Positions 18,394 to 27,383 of a stretch of DNA of 64,000 bases are shown here, piece after piece. The first letter of the stretch is position 1. Each line of letters starts with the position of its first letter. The notes under the pieces were generated by a model. It searched no databases. It was not told the origin of the DNA and was given only the letters and a program-made list of their open reading frames with translations. This DNA comes from Cecembia calidifontis. GTDB taxonomy: Bacteria > Bacteroidota > Bacteroidia > Cytophagales > Cyclobacteriaceae. The translations under genes were made by a program, and so were the position numbers. The stretch covers positions 1,989,001-2,053,000 of the forward strand of contig NZ_SGXG01000001.1 in NCBI RefSeq assembly GCF_004216715.1, in the 5' to 3' direction.

Positions 18394-19170
18394 TTAGATA
18401 TAACCCGCTACTTTGTACGTAAACAATCCTATCCATTCTTTGAAAAGTTTGTGCCAAAGTATCAAAGCATTGGGATTAGGATACAGTAATTCCGGGAGGC
18501 TCCATTGAATGTCTTCTCCATAATAATCCACAGGAAAGGTATCCGTAGGGATTTCTGCTTTATCAAAACAAGCTTTGGCCCTATGCATGTGGAAAGCAGA
18601 GGTAATTAGAAGAAATTTTTCATTGGAATTCGAATCATGTCCTGTTTCACTGAGGAGGTTTTTAGTGAAAATGGCATTTTGATAAGTGTTTTTAGCTTGA
18701 TTTTCCACGATGATGTCCTCACCAAGAACTCCCGCCATGACCCAAAAATCACGGATCAATTCTGCTTCTGTATTGGGATTGGTTGGATTTAGGCCTTGCC
18801 CTCCTGTAATCAAAAGCTTTTTGATTTTGCCCATTTTATAAAGCTGAAGCGCATGGGTGGCCCGGTCAGCCCCCTTGTTGAATAATGTCCTGTCATAGAC
18901 AGTTTTGCTCAGATTGGTCATCCCGGTGAGTACTATGCCCATCTCGTAATTAGGGAGATCGGAAATGGATTTCATTTCCGGTTCCCAGAAATTCATGGCG
19001 AGATTGGCAATAAATTGATTGCAAAAAAAGAGCAGTGTTAGTATTCCGGTGAGCATGATTTTCTTTCCTTGTATTCTATTCCTCCAAAAGTAACCGACGA
19101 TAATCAAAACCAGTGCTATAGTCAGAGGCATGGCCAAAAAGCTCAGAAATTGAGAAAGGTAGAAAAACAT
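18394..19170 (-). CDS. YdcF/ElyC-SanA family (DUF218) membrane protein
   Basis: 258 aa. Two N-terminal membrane segments (residues about 5-30 and 36-55: PLTIALVLIIVGYFW, KIMLTGILTLLFFCNQFI) precede a DUF218 domain. Conserved DUF218 elements: GIVLTGMTNL, KGADRATHALQLYK, KLLITGGQG, VENQAKNTYQNA, and FLLITSAFHMHRAKACF. The family acts in envelope biogenesis (cell-wall or enterobacterial common antigen control in enterobacteria), with the catalytic role unsolved. It sits alone downstream of the IS island. A small membrane protein gene lies upstream on the same strand after 66 bases. Confidence 0.88.
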   Translation of the reverse strand: MFFYLSQFLSFLAMPLTIALVLIIVGYFWRNRIQGKKIMLTGILTLLFFCNQFIANLAMNFWEPEMKSISDLPNYEMGIVLTGMTNLSKTVYDRTLFNKGADRATHALQLYKMGKIKKLLITGGQGLNPTNPNTEAELIRDFWVMAGVLGEDIIVENQAKNTYQNAIFTKNLLSETGHDSNSNEKFLLITSAFHMHRAKACFDKAEIPTDTFPVDYYGEDIQWSLPELLYPNPNALILWHKLFKEWIGLFTYKVAGYI

Positions 19171-19236
19171 AACGTGAATTTTTCGGCAATATAATCAATG
19201 GCCGGGAAAAGGAAGAAAAGGGAATTTTCGGAATTG

Positions 19237-19494
19237 CTAAATAAAAAATAGGGAAATGGAAAGCGCTACCAGTATGCAGAAAAGGAACAGCACGATTTTC
19301 CGCGATAATTCATGCTCTTTTTTTCTTTCGAATCTTTCTGTAATCATTTCATCATATGTTTTGGGTTCATTAAGCACTTCTCTTTCAGTAGAGGCAAGAT
19401 AGGGGTTGTCTGCCATCCTGCTCCTTTTTGAAAGGATGCTCCTGTTGTCTTTCGACGATTGGGCCATATTAAAAGCTGATGTTCCGCCTGCCAT
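19237..19494 (-). CDS. Small single-pass membrane protein, unknown function
   Basis: 85 aa. A polar N-terminus (MAGGTSAFNMAQSSKDNRS) and a charged middle (ITERFERKKEHELSRK) lead into one C-terminal transmembrane helix (IVLFLFCILVALSISLFFI), giving a tail-anchored topology. It lies 66 bases upstream of the DUF218 gene on the same strand. Not a family I can name. Composition, an ATG start and conserved-looking gene spacing support a real gene. Confidence 0.7.
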   Translation of the reverse strand: MAGGTSAFNMAQSSKDNRSILSKRSRMADNPYLASTEREVLNEPKTYDEMITERFERKKEHELSRKIVLFLFCILVALSISLFFI

Positions 19495-19608
19495 GATTCT
19501 AAAATAAGGATAAAATCAGTTTTTTCAAAATAAAACACCTTATGCAATATTTTCCATTTATTTTGCACTTAGGGCAACTAACATAAGCCGATTGCTTATT
19601 TTTGCTAC

Positions 19609-22551
19609 ATGATTGCTGACAAACCTAACCTATTGCCTTTATTGGAGAATTTGGCTTCCATATTGGAGGGGGAGCTAAAATTCGATAGCTTGACCAAAAC
19701 CCTCTATGCCACTGATGCCTCAGTTTACCGCGAAATGCCCTTGGCAGTTGCCTTCCCCAGGAAAGAAGCGGACATACAAAAACTGATTCAATTTGCCCGT
19801 AAATACAAAACTTCCTTGATTCCCAGGACAGCAGGGACATCCCTTGCAGGTCAATGTGTCGGGAATGGGATTGTGGTCGATGTGTCCAAGCATTTTACCA
19901 AAATCATAGAATTCAATAAAGAAGAAAAATGGGTAAAAGTGCAGCCGGGCGTTGTGAGGGACGAACTCAATAAATTTTTGAAACCGTATGGTTTGTTTTT
20001 TAGCCCCATAACATCTACCGCTAACAGGGCCATGATTGGTGGGATGGTAGGTAATAATTCCTCAGGAACTACTTCCATTGTATATGGAGTCACGAGGGAC
20101 AAGGTGATGGAATTGAAAGTGCTGTTGAGTGATGGGAATCCTACAGTGTTTGGGCCTTTGTCAAACGAGGAATTTGAATCCAAAAAGAAATTGCAGACAC
20201 TGGAGGGGGAAATTTACAGGCAGATCTGGGAGGAGCTCAAAGGAGAAGAAGCCAGGAAAGAAATTAATGAACAATTTCCAAAGAAAAGTATCCACAGAAG
20301 AAATACCGGGTACGCTGTAGATGAATTACTCAAATCAGAAGTTTTTGAGGGAAATGAGCCTTTTAATTTCTGTAAATTATTAGCAGGTTCAGAAGGCACC
20401 CTTGCTTTTACAACAGAAATAAAAATCAGTCTTGACCCATTGCCCGATCCGGTTGAAATTGTGGTTGCAGCCCACTTTGAAAGCATCAATCAGAGCATGA
20501 GGGCAGCACAAGTGGCCATGAAACATCCGGCCACTGCCGTAGAGCTTATGGACAAAATCATCCTGGATTGTACCAAGGAGAGCATAGAATACAGCAAAAA
20601 CAGATATTTTGTTGAAGGGGACCCTAAGGCCTTGTTGATGGTAGAGTTTACAGGCAAAACTGAGGAAGAAGCCCGTGCAAAAGGTGCTAAGCTGATTGAA
20701 GATCTTAAAGCGAGCGGGTTGGGATATGCCTATCCGGTAATAGGTCCTGATAAAACCAAATCCGCTTGGGCTCTGAGAAGTGCAGGTTTGGGCTTGTTGG
20801 CCAATATACCCGGTGATCCTAAAGCGGTGGCCTGTATTGAGGATACAGCAGTGGATATTGAGGATTTGGCAGATTATATCGATGAGCTGGACGGGATTTT
20901 GAAAGGTTTCAACCAAGAGCCAGTGCACTATGCACATGCAGGAGCGGGAGAAATCCATATGCGGCCCATCTTAGACCTGAAAAAGGCCGAAGATGTGGAG
21001 GAGTTTTTCAAAATATCGGAAGCTTCTGCCAGACTGGTTAAAAAATATAAAGGTTCCCTTTCCGGTGAGCATGGTGACGGCAGGGTCCGTGCACCCTTTA
21101 TTCCGTTGATGGTGGGTGAAAAGAACTACCAGCTTTTTCGAAGGATTAAATATACCTGGGATCCGGATAATATTTTTAATCCGGGTAAAATAGTGGATGC
21201 AGCACCCATGAACACTTCTCTGCGCTATGAACCAGGGATGATAACCCCAGAACATGATACCGTTCTTGATTTCTCCGGCGTTGGTGGCATACTCCGAATG
21301 GCAGAAAAATGTAATGGGAGTGGGGATTGCAGGAAGCTGCCGATCTCTGGCGGCACCATGTGCCCAAGCTACCAGGCTACCCGAAATGAAAAGGATACCA
21401 CCAGAGGAAGAGCCAATACTTTGAGGGAATTTCTCACCAAGGACAAGCCATCCAACCCCTTTGACCATCCTGAAATCAAGGAAGCCCTGGACCTTTGCCT
21501 TTCCTGTAAAGGCTGTACCGCCGAATGTCCTTCCAATGTGGACATGGCATCCATGAAGGCCGAATTCCTCTACCAATATCAGAAGACCCATGGAATTCCG
21601 CTCCGTTCAAAAGCCTTTGCCTATATCAATGACCTGAATAAATTGGGCGCCTTTGTGCCAGGTTTGGCCAACTTCTCCCTGAGCAATGGTATCTCGGGAA
21701 GCATTCTGAAAAAAGTTCTGGGGGTAGCCCCCAAAAGAACACTTCCCGCCATCAGCAGTGAAAGTCTTAGGCAATGGTTCCGAAAAAATGAAGCCCAATA
21801 CCCTGTTACCAAACCCATCATCAAGACGGTTTACCTGTTCGTTGACGAGTTTATCAACCACAATGACACTGAAATCGGGATCACGACTGTCAAATTGCTG
21901 AGAAAATTGGGCTACGAAGTAATCGTGGTAGACCATGAGGAAAGTGGCAGGTCTGCACTTTCCAAGGGGCTCTTGGAAAAGGCTAAGGGCCATGCCAATG
22001 CCAACGTGAAAATTTTTAAAGAACTGGTCAATGGAGATAAGCTTTTGGTAGGGATTGAGCCTTCGGCAATCTTAAGTTTTAGGGATGAATATCCCCGCTT
22101 GGTGGACCAAGAACTGGTTGAAGCTTCCAAAAAACTGAAATTCCATACCCTCTTGATTGATGAATTTATAGGTCGGGAAATTGCAGCAGGTAATATTACT
22201 CCAGAGTCATTTACCAAAGACCCCAAAAGGATCAAGCTGCATGGGCATTGCCACCAAAAGGCTCTTTCTTCATTGAGTTGGACCCAGAAACTCCTCTCCT
22301 TACCAGTGCATTATGAGGTGGAAGTGATCCCTTCCGGTTGTTGTGGCATGGCAGGTTCTTTTGGTTATGAAGCGGAGCATTATGAGCTCAGTATGCAAAT
22401 TGGGGAGATGGTATTGTTCCCCGCTGTAAGGGAGGCTTCAGAAAATACATTGATCGCAGCCCCGGGGACTTCCTGCCGCCATCAGATTGCTGATGGGACA
22501 GGAAGGAAGGCCTTACATCCAGTTGAGATCCTTTACCAGGCGCTAAAATAA
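19609..22551 (+). CDS. FAD-linked 2-hydroxyacid dehydrogenase fused to Fe-S/CCG domain (YdiJ-like)
   Basis: 980-aa flavoprotein of the D-lactate / D-2-hydroxyglutarate dehydrogenase type. Residues about 40-260 form the PCMH FAD-binding domain (PRTAGTSLAGQCVGNG and GGMVGNNSSGTTSIVYG), and about 270-520 the FAD-oxidase C-terminal domain ending in SGEHGDGRVR and DPDNIFNPGKI. Two iron-sulfur clusters follow: an unusual first set starting CNGSGDC at residue 568, and CLSCKGCTAECP at residue 630. A CCG-type domain carries HGHCHQKAL and SGCCGMAGSFGYE (about residues 880-920). One polypeptide thus does what GlcD plus GlcF do, passing electrons to the quinone pool. The substrate is uncertain between D-lactate and D-2-hydroxyglutarate. 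Convergent with tenA. Confidence 0.9.
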   Translation: MIADKPNLLPLLENLASILEGELKFDSLTKTLYATDASVYREMPLAVAFPRKEADIQKLIQFARKYKTSLIPRTAGTSLAGQCVGNGIVVDVSKHFTKIIEFNKEEKWVKVQPGVVRDELNKFLKPYGLFFSPITSTANRAMIGGMVGNNSSGTTSIVYGVTRDKVMELKVLLSDGNPTVFGPLSNEEFESKKKLQTLEGEIYRQIWEELKGEEARKEINEQFPKKSIHRRNTGYAVDELLKSEVFEGNEPFNFCKLLAGSEGTLAFTTEIKISLDPLPDPVEIVVAAHFESINQSMRAAQVAMKHPATAVELMDKIILDCTKESIEYSKNRYFVEGDPKALLMVEFTGKTEEEARAKGAKLIEDLKASGLGYAYPVIGPDKTKSAWALRSAGLGLLANIPGDPKAVACIEDTAVDIEDLADYIDELDGILKGFNQEPVHYAHAGAGEIHMRPILDLKKAEDVEEFFKISEASARLVKKYKGSLSGEHGDGRVRAPFIPLMVGEKNYQLFRRIKYTWDPDNIFNPGKIVDAAPMNTSLRYEPGMITPEHDTVLDFSGVGGILRMAEKCNGSGDCRKLPISGGTMCPSYQATRNEKDTTRGRANTLREFLTKDKPSNPFDHPEIKEALDLCLSCKGCTAECPSNVDMASMKAEFLYQYQKTHGIPLRSKAFAYINDLNKLGAFVPGLANFSLSNGISGSILKKVLGVAPKRTLPAISSESLRQWFRKNEAQYPVTKPIIKTVYLFVDEFINHNDTEIGITTVKLLRKLGYEVIVVDHEESGRSALSKGLLEKAKGHANANVKIFKELVNGDKLLVGIEPSAILSFRDEYPRLVDQELVEASKKLKFHTLLIDEFIGREIAAGNITPESFTKDPKRIKLHGHCHQKALSSLSWTQKLLSLPVHYEVEVIPSGCCGMAGSFGYEAEHYELSMQIGEMVLFPAVREASENTLIAAPGTSCRHQIADGTGRKALHPVEILYQALK

Positions 22552-22571
22552 CAAGTCATAAGGGTGCTCAG

Positions 22572-23228
22572 TTATACCGGCCATTGTTCTAGCCTATAGG
22601 CACTGTCCCAAAAAATCCATTCCAGTCGGCTGGCCATTTCAAAGGCCTTAAACATGGTTTCTTGTGTGCTTGAACTTGATTGTTCTGCCAGTTCATCTGT
22701 TATTGCAATGGCTTTGTGGACAGATGCGGCAAACTCTTCACCGGCATAGGTATCGATCCAGTTCTTATAGGGGTTATTTTGGACTTCAGACTGTTGCTCA
22801 AAAATATGATCTCCAACTTTTTTGTAAATCCAAAAACAAGGAAGTACTGCTGCCACTGCCACAGCTACATCGCCATATTTTGCTTCTTTCAGGAGGTAAT
22901 TGGTATAAAGCAGGCAGCTTGGGCTAGGTTCAATGGTATCAGGGATGCCCAGCGTTTTGAAATAGCCTTCATGCAAAGCCCTTTCAACCACAATAGCCCC
23001 TGCCGCAAATTGGGAAAAGTCCAGCACGTGCTCCATTTTATCCATCCGACCGGAAATGGTACTTAGGGCTTTGCCAAATTCACCCAAATAATAGGCATCT
23101 TGTGCCATGTAGAACTTGAACTTCTCTACTGGGAGTGTACCATTCAGCAATTCTTGGTTAAAGGGCATTTCCAGTATTTTATTATAAATTGGAGATATTT
23201 GCTCCCAGGCTTTTTCAGTCCATTTCAT
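22572..23228 (-). CDS. tenA: TenA, thiaminase II-type aminopyrimidine hydrolase
   Basis: Hydrolyses degraded or aminated thiamin pyrimidines to HMP for salvage. 218 aa, usual length. The active-site pattern is intact: AQDAYYLGEF (Asp44), VLPCFWIYKKVG (nucleophilic Cys131) and the C-terminal RLEWIFWDSAYRLEQWPV with its glutamates. Last gene of the thiM-thiE-thiD-tenA operon; its start overlaps the end of thiD by 14 bases. Confidence 0.95.
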   Translation of the reverse strand: MKWTEKAWEQISPIYNKILEMPFNQELLNGTLPVEKFKFYMAQDAYYLGEFGKALSTISGRMDKMEHVLDFSQFAAGAIVVERALHEGYFKTLGIPDTIEPSPSCLLYTNYLLKEAKYGDVAVAVAAVLPCFWIYKKVGDHIFEQQSEVQNNPYKNWIDTYAGEEFAASVHKAIAITDELAEQSSSSTQETMFKAFEMASRLEWIFWDSAYRLEQWPV

Positions 23229-24045
23229 AGATGATCTGTTTTTGAGGGTTATAAAAATGATTCAGGGGGCCATTTCCTTGGCCGGTATTTACGTCTTTGC
23301 CTGATTCCAGGGCCCCGTTGACATAGTTCTTAGCCATTTCAACCGCTTTTGGAAGCGGGTTTCCTTTGGCCAATACTGCTGCTATCGCAGAAGAAAGGGT
23401 ACAGCCGGTCCCGTGTAAATTCTTGGTTTTGATGTAGGTGCTTTCGTAAGATTGTTCAGGCATTTCTTTTTGGAAAAGAATGTCTTGAATAACCGGCGTG
23501 TTCAGGTGTCCTCCTTTTATCAGGACAGCTTGGCATTGCATGTTCAGGAGATCTTTTCCTGCTTGGTGCATTTTATTCACCGAATCCACCTCATACCCCG
23601 TCAGCATAGCAGCCTCATCCAAGTTGGGAGTGATCAAAGTTGCCAATGGGAAGAGCTTTTCTTTTAAAAGTGCTACGGTGCCTTCTGCAATTAAACGATC
23701 TCCGGAAGTGGCAACCATGACAGGATCAAAAACTATAGGGATTTGGGGAAAGTTTTTTAAAGTGCTGGTGAGAACTTCCACCACCTCAGGTTGATTGACC
23801 ATGCCTATTTTTATGGCTTTGGGTGGGATGTCTTCCAGGACTGCCATTAATTGTGCTTCAATATGCCTGGGAGGGATGGGGAAAATGTCCCTGACGCCTT
23901 GGGTGTTCTGTGCGGTGGTGGCGGTTATGACTGTCATGCCATAGCAGCCAAGCGCAGCAAAAGTTTTGAGATCTGCTTGAATGCCAGCCCCTCCACCACT
24001 GTCTGAACCTGCAATGCTTAGGACTGGGATGTATTTTTTTACCAT
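23215..24045 (-). CDS. thiD: Hydroxymethylpyrimidine/phosphomethylpyrimidine kinase ThiD
   Basis: Phosphorylates HMP to HMP-P and then HMP-PP, the pyrimidine substrate of ThiE. 276 aa. The ribokinase-like fold is marked by SDSGGGAGIQADLKTFAALG at the N-terminus, DPVMVATSGDRL, LIKGGH, and the catalytic LHGTGCTLSSAIAA. It overlaps thiE by 7 bases upstream and tenA by 14 downstream, so translation is coupled. Controlled by the TPP riboswitch upstream of thiM. Confidence 0.95.
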   Translation of the reverse strand: MVKKYIPVLSIAGSDSGGGAGIQADLKTFAALGCYGMTVITATTAQNTQGVRDIFPIPPRHIEAQLMAVLEDIPPKAIKIGMVNQPEVVEVLTSTLKNFPQIPIVFDPVMVATSGDRLIAEGTVALLKEKLFPLATLITPNLDEAAMLTGYEVDSVNKMHQAGKDLLNMQCQAVLIKGGHLNTPVIQDILFQKEMPEQSYESTYIKTKNLHGTGCTLSSAIAAVLAKGNPLPKAVEMAKNYVNGALESGKDVNTGQGNGPLNHFYNPQKQIIYEMD

Positions 24046-24692
24046 AATTGATGATTTGATCCTTCTTCAATTTTTTTTCTAAAGGCTTCAGCGGCATGGG
24101 CTGGGCTTGGGGCACTGCAAATCCCTGAGACCACGGCCAGACAATCAGCCCCATGGCTAATGATGCTGGCGGCATTCTCTATTTTCACCCTTCCTATGGC
24201 AACCAGAGGCTTATCGGTGGCCTTTCTTAAATGGGCCAATCCTTTCAATCCCCATTCACTTTTGGTGTCCATTTTGGTTGGAGTAGCATAGATGGGGCTC
24301 ACCCCATAATACCAGGCCTCTTCACTAAATGGTTTTCGTAAATCTCCCATGTTTTCCAATGACAGTCCCAAGGTTTTACCAGATCCCAGGATCGTTTTGG
24401 CTTCCATGATGTTGGTGTCTTCCTGTCCCACATGAAGCCCTTCCGCATCTATGATTTTTGCCACTTCCACCGAGTCGTTGATGATTAAGGGGACATGGTA
24501 CTTTTCACAAATGGCTTTTAGTTGCTCTGCTTTCCTTACGAAATCTTCCAAGGACAGGGATTTTTCCCGGATTTGGACTATGTCCACTCCTCCTTTGAGT
24601 GCTTCTTCTACCACCCAGAAAAAGTCCCTGCCAAGGCATAGCGCTTCATCTGTTACCAAATAGAGCTTATAAGGGAAAATTGTTGGCTTCAT
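24039..24692 (-). CDS. thiE: Thiamine-phosphate synthase ThiE
   Basis: Joins HMP-PP and thiazole phosphate to make thiamine phosphate. 217 aa TIM barrel with YLVTDEAL at the first strand, GGVDIVQIREKSLS (substrate-binding), PLIINDSVEVAKIIDAEGLH, VGQEDTNI and GADCLAVVSGI (phosphate-binding). Second gene of the operon; its start codon overlaps the thiM stop by 4 bases. Confidence 0.95.
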   Translation of the reverse strand: MKPTIFPYKLYLVTDEALCLGRDFFWVVEEALKGGVDIVQIREKSLSLEDFVRKAEQLKAICEKYHVPLIINDSVEVAKIIDAEGLHVGQEDTNIMEAKTILGSGKTLGLSLENMGDLRKPFSEEAWYYGVSPIYATPTKMDTKSEWGLKGLAHLRKATDKPLVAIGRVKIENAASIISHGADCLAVVSGICSAPSPAHAAEAFRKKIEEGSNHQLW

Positions 24693-25480
24693 GGGTAGCT
24701 TACGATCATTCTTTCTTCAAACTCCTCGGATTTAAGATTATATAGGGCATCATAGAAATGAAGTTGTAAGGTTCCTGGACCGTTAGCTTTTTCGGCAGCA
24801 ATATCACCAGCGACTCCCATAAGCGCCATGGCGGCAGTACTTGCCAGGAAGCGATCTTTTTCAATGGCTATCATGGCACCAGTCAAAGCAGAAGCTGTAC
24901 AGCCCAATCCCGTAACTTTGGACATGATAGCATTGCCATTTTTCACTTTTGCTATCCGTTCCCTGTCAATGATATAGTCAACTTCTCCTGAAATCACTAC
25001 TACCGCACCGGTTTGTTTGGATAGCTGCGTGCCTGCCTCCAATGCCTCATCAGAAGAATTGGTGCTGTCTACCCCTTTGCTTTTTATATTAACGCTTGCT
25101 AAAGACATGATTTCAGAAGCATTGCCCCTGATGACACTGGGTTGGAATTGCAGCAATTTGCTCAAAAGTTCATTTCTATAAGGAGTCGCACCAGCACCTA
25201 CGGGATCAAGTAACCAAGGTTTTTGGATAGTATAGGCATGCGCTGCTGCTTGGAGCATACTTTCTGACCAATATTCATCGAGGGTGCCAATATTGACCAC
25301 CAAAGCACCTACAATATTGACCATGTCTTTGACTTCAGGCTGGGCATGTGCCATGATGGGAGATGCACCTGCTGCCAATAGTGCATTGGCTGTGTTGTTC
25401 ATCACCACATAGTTGGTAATACTTTGTACAAGCGGGGATTGGGTTTTTAAACGGGTTAATAATGCGCTGATCTGCTCCAT
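24689..25480 (-). CDS. thiM: Hydroxyethylthiazole kinase ThiM
   Basis: Phosphorylates salvaged hydroxyethylthiazole. 263 aa with VQSITNYVVMNNTANALLAA, PWLLDPVGAGATPYR, IRGNASEIMSLA and the catalytic VTGLGCTASALTGA. First gene of the salvage operon, preceded by the TPP riboswitch about 80 bases upstream. The operon has ThiM, ThiE, ThiD and TenA but no ThiC or ThiG here, so it is a salvage set. De novo genes may lie elsewhere. Confidence 0.95.
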   Translation of the reverse strand: MEQISALLTRLKTQSPLVQSITNYVVMNNTANALLAAGASPIMAHAQPEVKDMVNIVGALVVNIGTLDEYWSESMLQAAAHAYTIQKPWLLDPVGAGATPYRNELLSKLLQFQPSVIRGNASEIMSLASVNIKSKGVDSTNSSDEALEAGTQLSKQTGAVVVISGEVDYIIDRERIAKVKNGNAIMSKVTGLGCTASALTGAMIAIEKDRFLASTAAMALMGVAGDIAAEKANGPGTLQLHFYDALYNLKSEEFEERMIVSYP

Positions 25481-25561
25481 ATTTTTCTCTTTTCAGTTAA
25501 ACAGTGGGTTGAAACTGTAGGAGCAGGAAAAAGTAGAGCAAGCAGGTTATGCCTCTCTTTG

Positions 25562-25645
25562 GAATTAACTTTTTCCTTCGCCGGTATGACCCGTATCAGG
25601 TTCGAAGGGTTTGATCTCAGCCTTGTCGGCACCCCTAAAGTTTCT
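25562..25645 (-). promoter_or_regulatory. TPP riboswitch (THI element) upstream of thiM
   Basis: On the minus strand the conserved THI-box blocks occur in order: AGGGGTGCC, GGCTGAGATCAAACCC, then GAACCTGATACGGGTCATAC and CGGCGAAGGAA. These match the TPP aptamer core, including CTGAGA and the ACCTGAT...GGGT...ACC..CG.AGGAA block. No obvious terminator lies between it and thiM, so control may be at translation initiation. It should lower operon expression when TPP is plentiful. Confidence 0.95.
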
Positions 25646-25675
25646 ATTTCTTAATTATACACGGAATAAAACAAA

Positions 25676-25707
25676 AATGGTTCATGTTTTCAAAAACATG
25701 AACCATT
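25676..25707 (-). terminator. Terminator after the S8 peptidase gene
   Basis: Near-perfect long hairpin (AATGGTTCATGTTTT paired with AAAACATGAACCATT) followed on the minus strand by a T-rich run. It separates the peptidase transcript from the thiamin operon on the same strand. Confidence 0.85.
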
Positions 25708-25725
25708 CATTTGGTCTTTTTCTAA

Positions 25726-27367
25726 TTACAGTTTCACTTTCCCTTTGGCCACTTGCCTGGCCAAGATAAGTGCATTGTAGGCGTTGACGATTTTACCAGA
25801 TTTTGAAATTTCCTGCAAAGTAAGTGGTTGGGAGGGGTTGCTTCTCAATATCACCTGTACAGGAACTTCCAAACCTGATTCCATGATGATTTTTTTCACT
25901 TGGGCAGCCGTCAATTTGGGATAATAAGTCCAGATGAGGGCAGCAACGCCCGCTACCGCAGGGGCAGCCATTGAGGTTCCACTTTGGAACTCGTACTCAT
26001 TGCCTGGCATGGTGGAGTTAATCTGTGCCCCAGGGGCAAAGACATCCACATTTTTTGCGCCATAGTTGGAGAAAGGGGCAACCATGTACGGCCCATATTG
26101 ACTGCCAAGGGCACCTACAGTAATCACATTGTTAACGAATTCCTGCCCGTTTTGAAACTTGTGGTCATTAGGGAAATTGGGGTTGTCAGGGTCATCCAGG
26201 TCTAAGCCATCATTTCCTGCAGCATGCACGAAAAGGACATCTTTGGAGGCGGCGTATTCGAGCGCCTCATAGACCCATTCAGCATTAGGAGAAAAGGCCT
26301 TTCCAAAACTGGCATTGATGATTCTGGCACCGTTGTCCACCGCATACCTGATGCCTAAAGCAATATCCTTGTCATACTCATCTCCATCCGGTACTGCTCT
26401 GATGCTCATGATGGAAACATTGTTGGCAACCCCTCTGATACCTATCCCGTTGTTTCTGTCGGCCCCAATGATTCCTGCCACATGGGTCCCGTGACTCTCA
26501 TCTTTTACAAGGATATTTGGGTTGCCATTGCCATACTGGAAATCATTGAGGTCATAAGGGTTGTCACCAACCGGTTTTCTTCCATCAAATTCCATGTTCA
26601 GGTGGTAATTTGCTTTTGTCCCGTAGTATTTTTCAGCCTCATCCAAATCTTCCATGATAGCATCCAAACTTCCTGACATGGCCAGAATGCTGCTTAAAAA
26701 TCCCAATACTTCCTGGGTTTCTTCGTTATCTGATTTTATTGTCCATAAATCTTCAGGCTCATATGCTGGCTTGCCCAACAATTGCTGTGCGGTAAAGTCA
26801 GCAAAGGAAATGGTGGTTTTGAGCTCTTGAATTTGGGCCAAGTTCATTAAACTTTCTTCAGCTTCTTCCTCGAATTTTTTTCCGGGCCTTTTCCCGAAGT
26901 TTTTCATCCCCAAGACCCAAGCTCAATATTCTGGTAAATTCAAGTCTTTCATGGTAGGAATTACCAAGGAAGTTATAGCCATGGATGTCATCGATGAATC
27001 CATTTCCGTCATTATCCTGGCCATTTCCTGCTATTTCCTTGGCATTGATCCAGAGCACAGAAGCAAGGTCTTCGTGTAACAGGTCAATTCCTGCATCCAG
27101 AACTGCAACCGTTACAGGGTTCCCTTTCTTTTTCCTGATAAGTTCCTTGTAGGCCCTATCAACACTCATACCTGGGATGGTATCTTTGAGCAGGTCAAGG
27201 TGTTGCCAGTTCAACATTTGGTATTCTCCGATTTCTCCATTTTTGGCTACAAAGGTATCGGGTCCTGAAAGGAGTTTTGTGGTGGATTTTATGCCAGTAC
27301 ATCCAATTGCCAGCATGGCAAGGGGAAGCATGGATACCCATAGGGTTTTGTTCAATTTGGTAATCAT
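25726..27367 (-). pseudogene. S8 (subtilisin-like) peptidase lipoprotein, split by a one-base frameshift
   Basis: Two overlapping frames together make one S8 protease. The upstream part (27367 down to 26858) has a lipoprotein signal (LAMLAIGC) and the catalytic Asp block VAVLDAGIDLLHED. The downstream part (26913 down to 25726) has the His block ESHGTHVAGIIG, the oxyanion region ASFGKAFSPNAE and the Ser block SGTSMAAPAVAG. The frame changes near 26876-26882, at a run of seven A on the coding strand inside a conserved-looking LREKARKKFEEEAEES stretch. Removing one A restores a single protein of roughly 540 aa. As read, neither half has the full triad. Possible explanations are a true mutation, a sequencing indel at the homopolymer, or slippage on the A-run. 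Confidence 0.85.
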
Positions 27368-27383
27368 GTTAGGTTATTTTCAA

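Noticed and set aside
25481..25561. A terminator in the riboswitch expression platform
   Set aside because: I could not find a strong stem with a T-run between the aptamer and thiM.
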